A model generated the notes under the pieces. The model did not search any database. It was given only the letters and a program-made list of their open reading frames with translations, and had not been told where the DNA came from. A stretch of DNA of 16,610 bases from Rickettsia typhi (GTDB taxonomy: Bacteria; Pseudomonadota; Alphaproteobacteria; Rickettsiales; UBA1997), in the NCBI GenBank assembly GCA_945906835.1, contig CAMDRL010000008.1, forward strand, positions 1 to 16,610. Direction: 5' to 3'. Of this stretch, positions 7,745 through 16,610 are shown one piece after another; positions within the stretch are counted from its first letter, which is position 1, and the number at the start of each line of letters is the position of its first letter. The translations under genes were made by a program, and so were the position numbers.

Positions 7745-8398
7745 ATGCAAGAGCGTAAAATTTCCCCAAATTTCTCAATTGAGAATCAATATCCAAATCT
7801 TATGTCAGTTGGAATTGACGAAGCTGGAAGAGGTCCAATTTGCGGGCCAGTTGTTGCTGCTTGCGTTATTCTAAATCAAAATGATTATCCACAAAAAATT
7901 AATGATTCAAAAAAACTATCAAAATCATTGAGAAAGAAAATTTTTGCTGAATTGCAACAAAAATCTCAATTTGGAATTGGCATAGTTGATGAGAAAAAAA
8001 TTGATGAAATAAATATTTTACAAGCCACCAAATTAGCGATGTATTTAGCCTATCAGAACCTTTGTCAGAAATATCATATTCAACCACAAATAATTTTAGT
8101 TGATGGCAATTTCACGCCATTTGCCAAACAAGATAAAGTTTTCGAAATTATTGCAGTTGTAAAAGGTGATCAAAAAAGCCTTTCAATTGCTGCCGCTTCA
8201 ATTATCGCCAAAGAAACTCGCGACCAAATAATGCTTGATCTTCATCAAAAATTTCCTAATTATTCTTGGGATAAAAATGCTGGATATCCCACAAAATTCC
8301 ATGTTGATAAAATTAAAGAATTTGGAATTTGCGAATTTCATCGCAAATCATTTGAACCAATAAAATCAAAATTAGCTAATAGTGAAAATTATTTCTGA
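7745..8398 (+). CDS. rnhB: Ribonuclease HII
   Basis: This 217-residue enzyme cuts RNA in RNA-DNA hybrids and at misincorporated ribonucleotides. The core begins MSVGIDEAGRGPICGPVVAA at residues 20-39, with catalytic Asp25 and Glu26 in the DEAGRG motif that includes the GRG ribonucleotide-recognition loop. Asp120 (ILVDGN) and Asp160 (AKETRD) complete the acidic site, with NDSKKLS at 53-59 and GYPTKFH at 180-186. The start at 7745 gives 19 residues before the core; the inner ATG at 7802 would remove nearly all of that lead and is less likely. The 3' end overlaps the next gene by 17 bp, indicating a tight operon. Confidence 0.95.
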   Translation: MQERKISPNFSIENQYPNLMSVGIDEAGRGPICGPVVAACVILNQNDYPQKINDSKKLSKSLRKKIFAELQQKSQFGIGIVDEKKIDEINILQATKLAMYLAYQNLCQKYHIQPQIILVDGNFTPFAKQDKVFEIIAVVKGDQKSLSIAAASIIAKETRDQIMLDLHQKFPNYSWDKNAGYPTKFHVDKIKEFGICEFHRKSFEPIKSKLANSENYF

Positions 8399-9020
8399 GA
8401 ATAACCCAAATGTCGTCAATCTTGCCTGCGAAGCCTTAAAAAACGGCGAAGTTATTGCTTTTGCAACTGACACTGTTTATGGAATTGCCTGCGATGCCGC
8501 CAATAGCAACGCTGTCAAAAAATTATATGACATAAAGAAGCGCGATGAAAAAAAACCAATTGCAATTTTTGTTAAGAATTTAGCAATGGCTGAGGAGATT
8601 TTTTTATTTGATGAATTATCGAAAAAAATTGCACAAAATTTTTTACCCGGAAGCATTACTTTGGTTTTACAAAAAAAAATCGACAGCTCAATAAAACTGG
8701 CTGGCAACTTAAATCCACAGGATGATTCTTTAGGATTTAGAATTGTTGATCGCAAATTTATAGCTGAGTTAATGTCAAATTTTGCAGGAGTTTTGGCGGT
8801 AAGTAGCGCGAATCTATCTAATCAAAATCCCGCTTTAACTGCTAAAGATGTTGAAAAATATTTTTTAAATTCAACACTAAAATTAATAGTTGATGGAAAT
8901 TGTAAAAAAAATGCCGAAGTTTCAACTGTAATAAAAATTGTAAATAAGAAAATAGAAATTTTACGATTTGGTGCAATTAAACAAAAATCAATTGATCTTA
9001 TTTTAAATTCATGGCCATAA
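8382..9020 (+). CDS. tsaC: L-threonylcarbamoyladenylate synthase (Sua5/YciO/YrdC family)
   Basis: This 212-residue YrdC-domain protein makes threonylcarbamoyl-AMP from threonine, bicarbonate and ATP, the first step of the universal t6A37 tRNA modification. Signature segments are EVIAFATDTVYGIACDA (about 23-39), LYDIKKRDEKKPIAIFV with the conserved basic residues, LPGSITLVL, FRIVDR, and AVSSANLSNQNP with the SxN motif. It lacks the extra C-terminal Sua5 domain, so it is of the shorter TsaC type, though slightly longer than E. coli TsaC. The start is GTG, inside the end of rnhB in a different frame. The 3' end overlaps the following gene by 10 bp. Confidence 0.9.
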   Translation: MKIISENNPNVVNLACEALKNGEVIAFATDTVYGIACDAANSNAVKKLYDIKKRDEKKPIAIFVKNLAMAEEIFLFDELSKKIAQNFLPGSITLVLQKKIDSSIKLAGNLNPQDDSLGFRIVDRKFIAELMSNFAGVLAVSSANLSNQNPALTAKDVEKYFLNSTLKLIVDGNCKKNAEVSTVIKIVNKKIEILRFGAIKQKSIDLILNSWP

Positions 9021-9547
9021 ATAGAGTTCTAAAAAATCCATTAATCAAACTTTGCGGCGCTGTTGTGATAATCTATCTTGGTCTATTTGCCAATAAAGAT
9101 AATCCAGAAAGCCTTGGCAATAGGCTGTCTTCAGAGAATTTGCAAAAGAATTTTGGTGAAGTAAAAGAGAAAAGTAAGTTTATTGCCTATAATGTTAACA
9201 GTGCGAAAAAAATTTCTGAAGAGGCAAATTCTAATGATAATTCTGACGAATCTTTAGCAAACTGCGGCGACACAGTAATTACAAATTATGAGATTTATCA
9301 AGCAAATAAAAACATTCACAGAACCGCTAATAAAAAATTTACCTTAGGCAGTAAAGAAGATTTTCCAGTTGAACAAGGCATTATCGGTATGAAAGTTGGC
9401 GAAATTAAAGATATTAAACTTTTAGACGCACAAAATTCTAATCAAGAAATATTATCAATGCCCGAATTAAAAAATGATTTTAAATATCGCATTACGGTTC
9501 TTAAAATTTTTCACAACCCTCCTAATAGCAAAATATCCTGCAATTAA
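9011..9547 (+). CDS. Membrane-anchored FKBP-like protein, function unknown
   Basis: This 178-residue protein has an N-terminal hydrophobic segment at about 11-26 (LIKLCGAVVIIYLGLF), a low-complexity linker at about 30-82, and a C-terminal domain at about 84-168 that resembles FKBP-type peptidyl-prolyl isomerases. CGDTVITNYEIY (85-96) corresponds to the first FKBP strands and EQGIIGMKVGEIKDIKL (121-137) to the family's G-x-x-GMkvGE segment; FKYRITVLKI fits the last strand. Several aromatic pocket residues of active FKBPs are not evident, so it may be non-catalytic or chaperone-like. The protein is probably exported and tethered. It overlaps the tsaC-like gene by 10 bp, so it should be co-expressed. 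Its TAA is immediately followed by the inverted repeat at 9548. The FKBP assignment rests on a weak pattern match. Confidence 0.6.
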   Translation: MAINRVLKNPLIKLCGAVVIIYLGLFANKDNPESLGNRLSSENLQKNFGEVKEKSKFIAYNVNSAKKISEEANSNDNSDESLANCGDTVITNYEIYQANKNIHRTANKKFTLGSKEDFPVEQGIIGMKVGEIKDIKLLDAQNSNQEILSMPELKNDFKYRITVLKIFHNPPNSKISCN

Positions 9548-9706
9548 GAACCTGTTTAGTATCCTTTTTGCTTCAGATTTTGGCATATTTTTACTTATTT
9601 TTTAGTAAAATTACTCTAAATATATTCCGATATTCATCTTAATTTTACTAAAAAAGCTTTAAAAATATGCCAAAATCTGAAAACAAAAAAGATACTAAAC
9701 GGGTTC
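9548..9706. repeat. 159-bp MITE-like inverted repeat between the FKBP-like gene and yciB
   Basis: The left arm, 9548-9612, and the reverse complement of the right arm, 9641-9706, agree in about 58 of 66 hand-aligned columns, with one gap. Each end begins GAACC(C/T)GTTTAGTATC. The 28-base centre has its own small AATAT/ATATT stem. The element starts at the base after the FKBP-like stop codon and is bordered on both sides by TAA, a possible target duplication. Each arm carries ATGCCAAAATCTGAA reading outward. The right copy provides the longest possible start of yciB. Transcribed, it would make a very long hairpin. It could be a mobile miniature element, a palindromic element of the rickettsial type, or a strong attenuator. 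Confidence 0.85.
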
Positions 9707-9708
9707 TA

Positions 9709-10287
9709 ATGACCAAAACATCTAATCACGAATCTTTATCGAAAGTTTTGTGTGACTACGCACCTTTGACTATTTTTTTTATTTCTTACAAATTCTCTGG
9801 CAGTCCCAATCCTTTGATGTTTGCAACAATTTGTTTAATGATTGCAACTTGTTTAGCCTTGATTATTTCTTATATTTTAACCAAAAAAATTTCTATGATG
9901 GCCTTGTTTTCAGGAATAATTCTGGGAACTTTTGGCAGTCTAACTTTAATTTTTAAAAATGAGATTTTTATCAAAATGAAGCCAACCATCGTCAATATGA
10001 TTTTTGCTATAATTTTATTCTACGGATCTCTAGCCAAAAAACCCCTCATTTCTTATCTCTTTGGATCGCAATTAAAAATGTTAAATCAAGCTTGGATCAA
10101 GCTTTCTTGGCGCTGGGCTTGGTTTTTTATATTTTTAGCTTTGCTAAATGAAGCAATTTGGAGAAACTTCTCAACCGACTTTTGGGTACAGTTTAAAGTT
10201 TTTGGAATGATGCCAATTTCACTAATTTTTACAATTTCACAAATGCCTTTTATGATGAGAGAAATGAAGAAAGAAGGGCAGAATTAA
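9709..10287 (+). CDS. yciB: Inner-membrane septation/envelope protein YciB (IspZ family)
   Basis: This integral membrane protein has five or six hydrophobic segments and the YciB hallmarks: the N-terminal DYAPLTIFFISYKFSG; ISMMALFSGIILGTFGSLTL with the lone acidic residue in the following FKNEIFIKMKPT; FYGSLAKKPLISYLFG; and WIKLSWRWAWFFIFLALLNEAIWR. By family it sits in the inner membrane and affects envelope integrity and septation. From the ATG at 9709 it is 192 residues. An in-frame ATG at 9667 would add 14 residues (MPKSENKKDTKRVL) encoded almost wholly by the right arm of the inverted repeat, so I prefer the start just outside the repeat; neither has a clear ribosome-binding site. Its stop codon TAA (10285-10287) shares two bases with that of convergent mreC. 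Confidence 0.88.
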   Translation: MTKTSNHESLSKVLCDYAPLTIFFISYKFSGSPNPLMFATICLMIATCLALIISYILTKKISMMALFSGIILGTFGSLTLIFKNEIFIKMKPTIVNMIFAIILFYGSLAKKPLISYLFGSQLKMLNQAWIKLSWRWAWFFIFLALLNEAIWRNFSTDFWVQFKVFGMMPISLIFTISQMPFMMREMKKEGQN

Positions 10288-11156
10288 TAATCCATTATCG
10301 TAACAATATCGGTATTGGTAATATTTTCTACCAACTCAACCGCTGCATAACTCTTATCCACCCTTTTAACCACACCAATCAAAACTCCAGCTGGTAAAGT
10401 ATCCCCATCCCCAGAAGTGAATACCATATCTCCCGCTTTGATATTGTGATTTTTTTGTAAATATAAAATTTCCATCACACCACTATTATTACCAGACAAA
10501 ATACCGCGAACTCTAGCTTTAGAGGTTATAATTGGAATTCTAGAATTAGCATCAGTTGCTAATATTAATCGAGCTTTATCTTCAAATATTTCTGCCACTC
10601 TACCAATCACACCATGATTTCCAGAAACAAGCGAACCTTCCTTAAGTCCACGATTTTTACCAACATCAATGAATAATGTTTGGCTGAAAACTTTTTGAGA
10701 TCTGCCAATAATGCGTCCAACTTTATAATTAGAGCTTTTAGATGTGATGAATTGCAAAGTCTGCCTTAACTCTTTGTTTTCACGACTAATATTGAGGGAA
10801 TCAATATAAAAAGATTGTAACTTTTCATTTTCTGCTTTCAGAATTTCATTATCTTTTCTGGCTTCAATTAGCTCTTGAAAATTGGTAAGAAGATCGATGG
10901 TAACATTAAAAGGAAGGGAAACAATTTTGATGACAGGCAATGATACAACAACGAATCCTGTTGATATTGTTTTTGAGAAATTATCGCTCAATTTAGAAGT
11001 AATTAGAAAAATTACACATAGGAAACAGAAGAATGCAAACTCAATTTTTTTAAAAACCACAGTAAAATTGTGCTGCAAACTGTAATGGGTTCGGACAGAG
11101 TCAAACTGTAAATGATGCTTCATCTTATTTATACCAAAATGCAAATTATGTCCCAT
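10284..11156 (-). CDS. mreC: Rod shape-determining protein MreC
   Basis: This 290-residue bitopic protein of the elongasome links cytoplasmic MreB to periplasmic peptidoglycan synthases. A basic cytoplasmic head is followed by one membrane segment at about 39-54 (EFAFFCFLCVIFLITS), a coiled coil at about 93-125 (EARKDNEILKAENEKLQ), and the two-barrel periplasmic domain with GRIIGRS, DVGKNRGLKEGSLV, GVIGRV, RVRGILSG and FTSGDGDTLPAGVLIG. The ATG at 11156 lies in the loop of an inverted repeat; an inner ATG at 11123 (MKHHLQFDS) would drop 11 residues and fits the family as well. It follows mreB after 134 bp, a gap rich in palindromes that may modulate how much mreC is made relative to mreB. Confidence 0.93.
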   Translation of the reverse strand: MGHNLHFGINKMKHHLQFDSVRTHYSLQHNFTVVFKKIEFAFFCFLCVIFLITSKLSDNFSKTISTGFVVVSLPVIKIVSLPFNVTIDLLTNFQELIEARKDNEILKAENEKLQSFYIDSLNISRENKELRQTLQFITSKSSNYKVGRIIGRSQKVFSQTLFIDVGKNRGLKEGSLVSGNHGVIGRVAEIFEDKARLILATDANSRIPIITSKARVRGILSGNNSGVMEILYLQKNHNIKAGDMVFTSGDGDTLPAGVLIGVVKRVDKSYAAVELVENITNTDIVTIMDY

Positions 11157-11171
11157 AGCTTATTTTGGTAT
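11131..11171. repeat. Inverted repeat spanning the mreC start
   Basis: Ten-base arms ATACCAAAAT (11131-11140) and ATTTTGGTAT (11162-11171) flank a 21-base loop that contains the upstream mreC start codon. The arms carry the same TTTGGTAT core as the larger palindrome at 11218-11247. In mRNA the hairpin would occlude the first start codon; as DNA the arms could be operator half-sites. Confidence 0.55.
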
Positions 11172-11172
11172 G

Positions 11173-11210
11173 GGGCTCCACACAACCGTGGGGCGCAACT
11201 CGTGTCGCGT
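11173..11210. other. GC-rich structured patch in the mreB-mreC gap
   Basis: This stretch is markedly richer in G and C than its surroundings. On the minus strand CGCGAC and GTTGCG can pair around ACGA (one G-U), and CCAC/GTGG form a second small stem around GGTTGT. It may be a remnant of a palindromic element or a structured leader of mreC. No known riboswitch or RNA family is recognised. Confidence 0.35.
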
Positions 11211-11217
11211 AAAAATA

Positions 11218-11247
11218 GATAATATACCAAAAATTTGGTATATTATC
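11218..11247. repeat. 30-bp near-perfect palindrome downstream of mreB
   Basis: Arms of 14 bp, GATAATATACCAAA and TTTGGTATATTATC, surround a central AA. In the mreB direction (minus strand) the hairpin is followed by TATTTTTA, so it could work as a weak, AT-rich terminator or attenuator between mreB and mreC. It could equally be an operator for a dimeric regulator. Its TTTGGTAT core recurs around the mreC start. Confidence 0.65.
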
Positions 11248-11290
11248 ATCTTGTTAAAGCTGCTCAACCATAGTTTAAGAGCTTTATAAA

Positions 11291-13853
<2,563 letters not shown>

Positions 13854-13873
13854 ATTTTTTTAAAAAATTTTAA

Positions 13874-13903
13874 TTGGAAATTTGGTTTTTTGCTGCGTAT
13901 ATA
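13874..13903 (+). promoter_or_regulatory. Candidate promoter for ldcA in the divergent leuA-ldcA gap
   Basis: TTGGAA (13874-13879) and TATATA (13898-13903) are 18 bp apart and point toward ldcA, ending about 50 bp before its ATG. The match to sigma-70 consensus is partial and the region is AT-rich, so this is tentative. Confidence 0.25.
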
Positions 13904-13952
13904 TCTTATTCTTACAATTTATTTATGTAAATCAAAAATCTTGCTAACTCTT

Positions 13953-14915
13953 ATGAATCTCAAGGCTTTAAAGCACGGCGATGTTGTTGATATAATTTCA
14001 CCTGCAACCGCTTGCACTCAAGGTGAAATTGCCGAAATTAAAAAATTCGTTAAAAAAATTGGTTTATTACCCAGAATATTTTTAGAAGAAAAATTAACTT
14101 TAAAAAAACCTGTCTATCACGAATTTCCTTCTTTTGAAGCAGAACAAAGATTCCAACAATTAAAAAATTCTATTGAAAATTCTGAATCAAAAATAATTTG
14201 GTGCGCACGCGGTGGATATGGCAGCGCAGATCTTTTGCCTTTTTTACAAAAAATGAAAAAACCAAAAAATCAGAAAATTTTTATTGGTTTTAGCGATTTG
14301 GTTTCAGTGACAACTTTTTTGCAACAAGAGTGGAATTGGCAAGTAATTTGCGCACCAATGTTATCTCAAATTGTTTTGAATAAAGTTTCTAAAAAATCTG
14401 AAAAAGCAATTTTGGATTTGATTTTTGGCAAAACTAAAGAATTAAAATATAAATTAGAGCCTTTAAATAATTTCACAAAAACCACAATAAATTCTGAAAT
14501 CACTGGTGGTTGCATCAGCGTTTTAGCTGGCAATTTTGGCACTAAAAATCAAATTGATTGGAAAAATAAAATTTTATTTCTAGAAGATGAAGGAGAAGAT
14601 GGAGAGAGGCTTGATCGCTATTTCAATCACATTACCACAATTATGATTGAACAAAAAAAATATCCTCAGATAACTTTTCCTCAGGTAATTTTGTTGGGAA
14701 ATTTTTTAGAAGCTAATCCACATGGCACTCCAAAAGCTAAAAATATCAAATTAGCAATTGAGAAATTTGTTGAAAGAATTGATAAAAATAATTTAAAAAT
14801 TCCTGTTTTTGCAGAAAAATCAAAATGCTTAGGACATTCTAAAAATATCATGCCTTTAATACTTGGTTGTGAGAGCAAGATTACTTCTGATGGGGATTTG
14901 TATCAATATATTTAA
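13953..14915 (+). CDS. ldcA: Murein tetrapeptide LD-carboxypeptidase (S66 family)
   Basis: This 320-residue cytoplasmic serine peptidase removes the terminal D-alanine from recycled murein tetrapeptides. From the ATG at 13953 (MNLKALKHGDVVDIISPAT) the family start pattern is in place. The frame is open back to 13800, but that extension overlaps the divergent leuA and looks unlike the family. The presumed triad is visible: Ser91 in CARGGYGSADLLP, Glu211 in ILFLEDEGEDGERLDRY, and His295 in CLGHSKNIMPLILG. GFSDLVSVTTFL and APMLSQI fit the S66 substrate-binding region. It is transcribed away from leuA and followed by a 220-bp gap containing a structured repeat. The presence of mreB and mreC nearby fits a cell that still makes and recycles peptidoglycan. 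Confidence 0.88.
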   Translation: MNLKALKHGDVVDIISPATACTQGEIAEIKKFVKKIGLLPRIFLEEKLTLKKPVYHEFPSFEAEQRFQQLKNSIENSESKIIWCARGGYGSADLLPFLQKMKKPKNQKIFIGFSDLVSVTTFLQQEWNWQVICAPMLSQIVLNKVSKKSEKAILDLIFGKTKELKYKLEPLNNFTKTTINSEITGGCISVLAGNFGTKNQIDWKNKILFLEDEGEDGERLDRYFNHITTIMIEQKKYPQITFPQVILLGNFLEANPHGTPKAKNIKLAIEKFVERIDKNNLKIPVFAEKSKCLGHSKNIMPLILGCESKITSDGDLYQYI

Positions 14916-14931
14916 TTGCACTTAGTTACGC

Positions 14932-15057
14932 AAATCACCCGCCTGACTTCCTAAGGCAGTCTTCATCCACCCACTTTTTAAAGAGGGCTAAAGCGCGTGT
15001 AACCCTCTTTGAAAAAGAGGCTGGATCAAATGCTTCAGCATTTGAGACGGGTGATTT
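14932..15057. repeat. 126-bp nested palindromic element between ldcA and nuoD
   Basis: The outer arms AAATCACCCG (14932-14941) and CGGGTGATTT (15048-15057) match those of the 39-bp palindrome at 6741-6779. Inside are several further stems: GCCT/AGGC and GACT/AGTC near the left end, AAAGAGGG paired with CCCTCTTT around a GCGCGTG-containing loop, an alternative CCTCTTT/AAAGAGG stem sharing a strand with it, and CAAATGC/GCATTTG closing a TTCA loop. The element is GC-richer than its flanks. It has no T-run, so it is not a plain terminator. It may be a dispersed palindromic repeat or a structured RNA between ldcA and nuoD. Confidence 0.75.
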
Positions 15058-15135
15058 AAATTTGATCTAGCATTTTTAGCATAAAGCTTTAAAAATTTCA
15101 TCAATCTAAATCTTTAAAATACAAATCATTTACAA

Positions 15136-16317
15136 ATGACCGCTCAAACCGCTCTCAAAAACATGACCATTAACTTTGGTCCACAACATCCTGCCGCTCA
15201 TGGAGTGCTGCGCTTAGTTTTAGAAATGGATGGTGAAGTTATTACTCATGCTGATCCTCATATTGGTTTACTTCATCGCGGTACTGAAAAATTAATTGAA
15301 TATAAAACTTACACTCAAGCCATTCCTTATTTTGACCGCTTAGACTATGTTTCACCAATGTGTCAGGAACATGCTTACGCTTTAACTGTAGAAAAACTTT
15401 TAGGCTGCGAAGTGCCACTGCGCGCGCAATATATTCGTGTTTTATTTTCTGAAATTACCAGAATTCTAAATCACATCATGGCTGTAACCACTCAAGCTTT
15501 GGATGTTGGCGCTATGACTCCACTGCTTTGGATGTTTGAAGAACGCGAAAAAATGATGGGATTTTATGAAAAAGTTTCTGGCTCCAGAATGCACTCAGCT
15601 TACATTCGCCCAGGTGGAGTTCACCAAGATTTACCCGCGGGCTTACTTGAAGAAATTTCTGATTTTGCCAATAATTTTATCAAATATGTTGATGATTTAG
15701 AAACTCTTTTAACTGACAACCGCATTTTCAAACAACGCATGGTTGGAATTGGCGTGGTTACAAAAGAAGAGGCTTTATCTTGGGGCTTTTCTGGTCCAAT
15801 GATTCGCGGTTCTGGAATCGCTTGGGATTTACGCAAATCTCAACCTTATGAAATTTACGCTGAATTAGATTTTGATATTCCTGTTGGCAAAAATGGTGAT
15901 TCTTATGATCGTTATTTAATTCGCGTTGCTGAAATGCGTGAATCCATCAAAATCATCAAGCAATGTTTAGAAAAAATGCCAGAAGGTGAAATCATGACTT
16001 CTGACACTAAAATTGCCCCACCAAAAAGAGCTAAGATGAAACATTCAATGGAAGCGATGATTAATCATTTTAAACTTTTCACTGAAGGTTATCATGTTCC
16101 AGCTGGTGAATCTTACGGCTGCGTTGAAGCTCCCAAAGGTGAATTTGGTGTTTACATTATTTCTACTGGTGGCAACAAACCTCACAGATGCCGCGTCCGC
16201 GCGCCAGGGTTTGCCCATCTGCAAGCTTTAGATTTTATGGTAAAAGGTCACATGTTAGCGGATGTAGTAACTATCATTTCAACTCAAGACATTGTGTTTG
16301 GAGAAGTTGATAGATAA
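15136..16317 (+). CDS. nuoD: NADH-quinone oxidoreductase subunit D (complex I)
   Basis: This 393-residue 49-kDa-type subunit of respiratory complex I lies at the quinone site between the peripheral and membrane arms. It begins with the canonical [20 protein letters not shown] (about 10-29), followed by [53 protein letters not shown], and the C-terminal [30 protein letters not shown] and DIVFGEVDR. The length is normal and all conserved blocks are present. The usual order nuoC-nuoD-nuoE is broken: ldcA and a repeat lie upstream, and a minus-strand frame lies downstream. No Shine-Dalgarno site is evident before the ATG. Confidence 0.97.
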   Translation: MTAQTALKNMTINFGPQHPAAHGVLRLVLEMDGEVITHADPHIGLLHRGTEKLIEYKTYTQAIPYFDRLDYVSPMCQEHAYALTVEKLLGCEVPLRAQYIRVLFSEITRILNHIMAVTTQALDVGAMTPLLWMFEEREKMMGFYEKVSGSRMHSAYIRPGGVHQDLPAGLLEEISDFANNFIKYVDDLETLLTDNRIFKQRMVGIGVVTKEEALSWGFSGPMIRGSGIAWDLRKSQPYEIYAELDFDIPVGKNGDSYDRYLIRVAEMRESIKIIKQCLEKMPEGEIMTSDTKIAPPKRAKMKHSMEAMINHFKLFTEGYHVPAGESYGCVEAPKGEFGVYIISTGGNKPHRCRVRAPGFAHLQALDFMVKGHMLADVVTIISTQDIVFGEVDR

Positions 16318-16360
16318 TTTATATTTGCTTATCAAAATTATCACCAATAACCATATAAAC

Positions 16361-16610
16361 CTACAGACAAAACGCAACATGGTTTGCCTCATCAATGTAG
16401 TGGGAAAACATGAACAAACCCCAAAATACTAAAGTTGATTTTGCATTAACAAAGTGACACTTCGCAAAAAATGGCAGTTCACTAGAATTTTCCTTATCCT
16501 CTTTGAAGGCACTCCAATAACATTCGCTACTATTTGCACTTACATCGCCTTCCTGATAATTTGGTTTTTTGTTAATCTTAACCCCAGTCGCACTTAACAA
16601 AAACCTCTTA
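16361..16610 (-). CDS. Unrecognised protein, C-terminal part only (runs off right edge)
   Basis: A minus-strand frame enters from the right edge and ends with TAG at 16361-16363, giving about 82 residues in view (a TTG at 16598-16600 is the only in-frame candidate start and need not be used). The visible residues are rich in aromatic and Cys residues: SSECYWSAFKEDKE, then ELPFFAKCHFVNAKSTLVFW and GLFMFSHYIDEANHVAF. Codon choice looks like real coding sequence and no comparable frame exists on the other strand. I do not recognise the family, and no function is proposed. It is convergent with nuoD and occupies the place where nuoE might be expected. Confidence 0.4.
   Translation of the reverse strand, partial: KRFLLSATGVKINKKPNYQEGDVSANSSECYWSAFKEDKENSSELPFFAKCHFVNAKSTLVFWGLFMFSHYIDEANHVAFCL

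Noticed and set aside
9651..9666. Shared string AAAGCTTTAAAAAT here and near 15084
   Set aside because: It is AT-rich and short with no matching context; likely coincidence.

Overview
The window looks like chromosome of an AT-rich alphaproteobacterium, most like the Rickettsiales or a related host-associated lineage. This rests on the gene set: C4-pathway 5-aminolevulinate synthase (HemA), a short DnaA-like HdaA with a clamp-binding N-terminus, an EamA carrier resembling rickettsial SAM/metabolite transporters, a DsbA/Com1-like membrane-anchored thiol oxidoreductase, MreB/MreC, NuoD and GatC. It also rests on A/T-rich third codon positions, mostly weak Shine-Dalgarno sites, and several intergenic palindromic repeats. 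A complete-looking leucine-pathway enzyme (LeuA) argues against the most reduced obligate intracellular members. The taxonomic placement is inference, because no rRNA gene is present.

Layout. (1) 1-1724 is an accessory segment on the minus strand: a Type III-like DNA methyltransferase (Mod) running off the left edge, then a decayed C-terminal fragment of a tyrosine-recombinase integrase carrying a frameshift. (2) 1725-7642 is mostly minus-strand housekeeping: hdaA and gatC, translationally coupled; a plus-strand ruvX; hemA; an EamA transporter in an operon with a Pif1/RecD-like helicase; and a DsbA-like protein. (3) 7745-10287 is a plus-strand cluster with overlapping genes: rnhB, tsaC-like, a membrane-anchored FKBP-like protein, then yciB, which is separated from its neighbour by a large inverted repeat. 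(4) 10284-13853 is a minus-strand cluster, leuA-mreB-mreC, whose last stop codon shares bases with that of yciB. (5) 13953-16317 is plus strand: an LD-carboxypeptidase (ldcA), a highly folded intergenic repeat, and nuoD without nuoC or nuoE beside it. (6) The right end holds an unrecognised minus-strand reading frame that leaves the window.

Several gene products act on the cell envelope: MreB/MreC (shape), LdcA (murein tetrapeptide recycling), YciB (envelope/septation) and the DsbA-like protein (disulfides). RNase HII, HdaA, RuvX, the helicase, GatC and the tsaC-like enzyme serve replication, repair, rRNA processing and translation. No tRNA, rRNA or CRISPR array was seen.

The most unusual content is the repeats and the mobile remnant. 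They are: a 159-bp MITE-like inverted repeat that begins directly after one stop codon and supplies the first in-frame ATG of yciB; two intergenic palindromes (39 and 126 bp) with the same ends; a 30-nt palindrome and related half-sites between mreB and mreC; and the integrase fossil next to a DNA methyltransferase.
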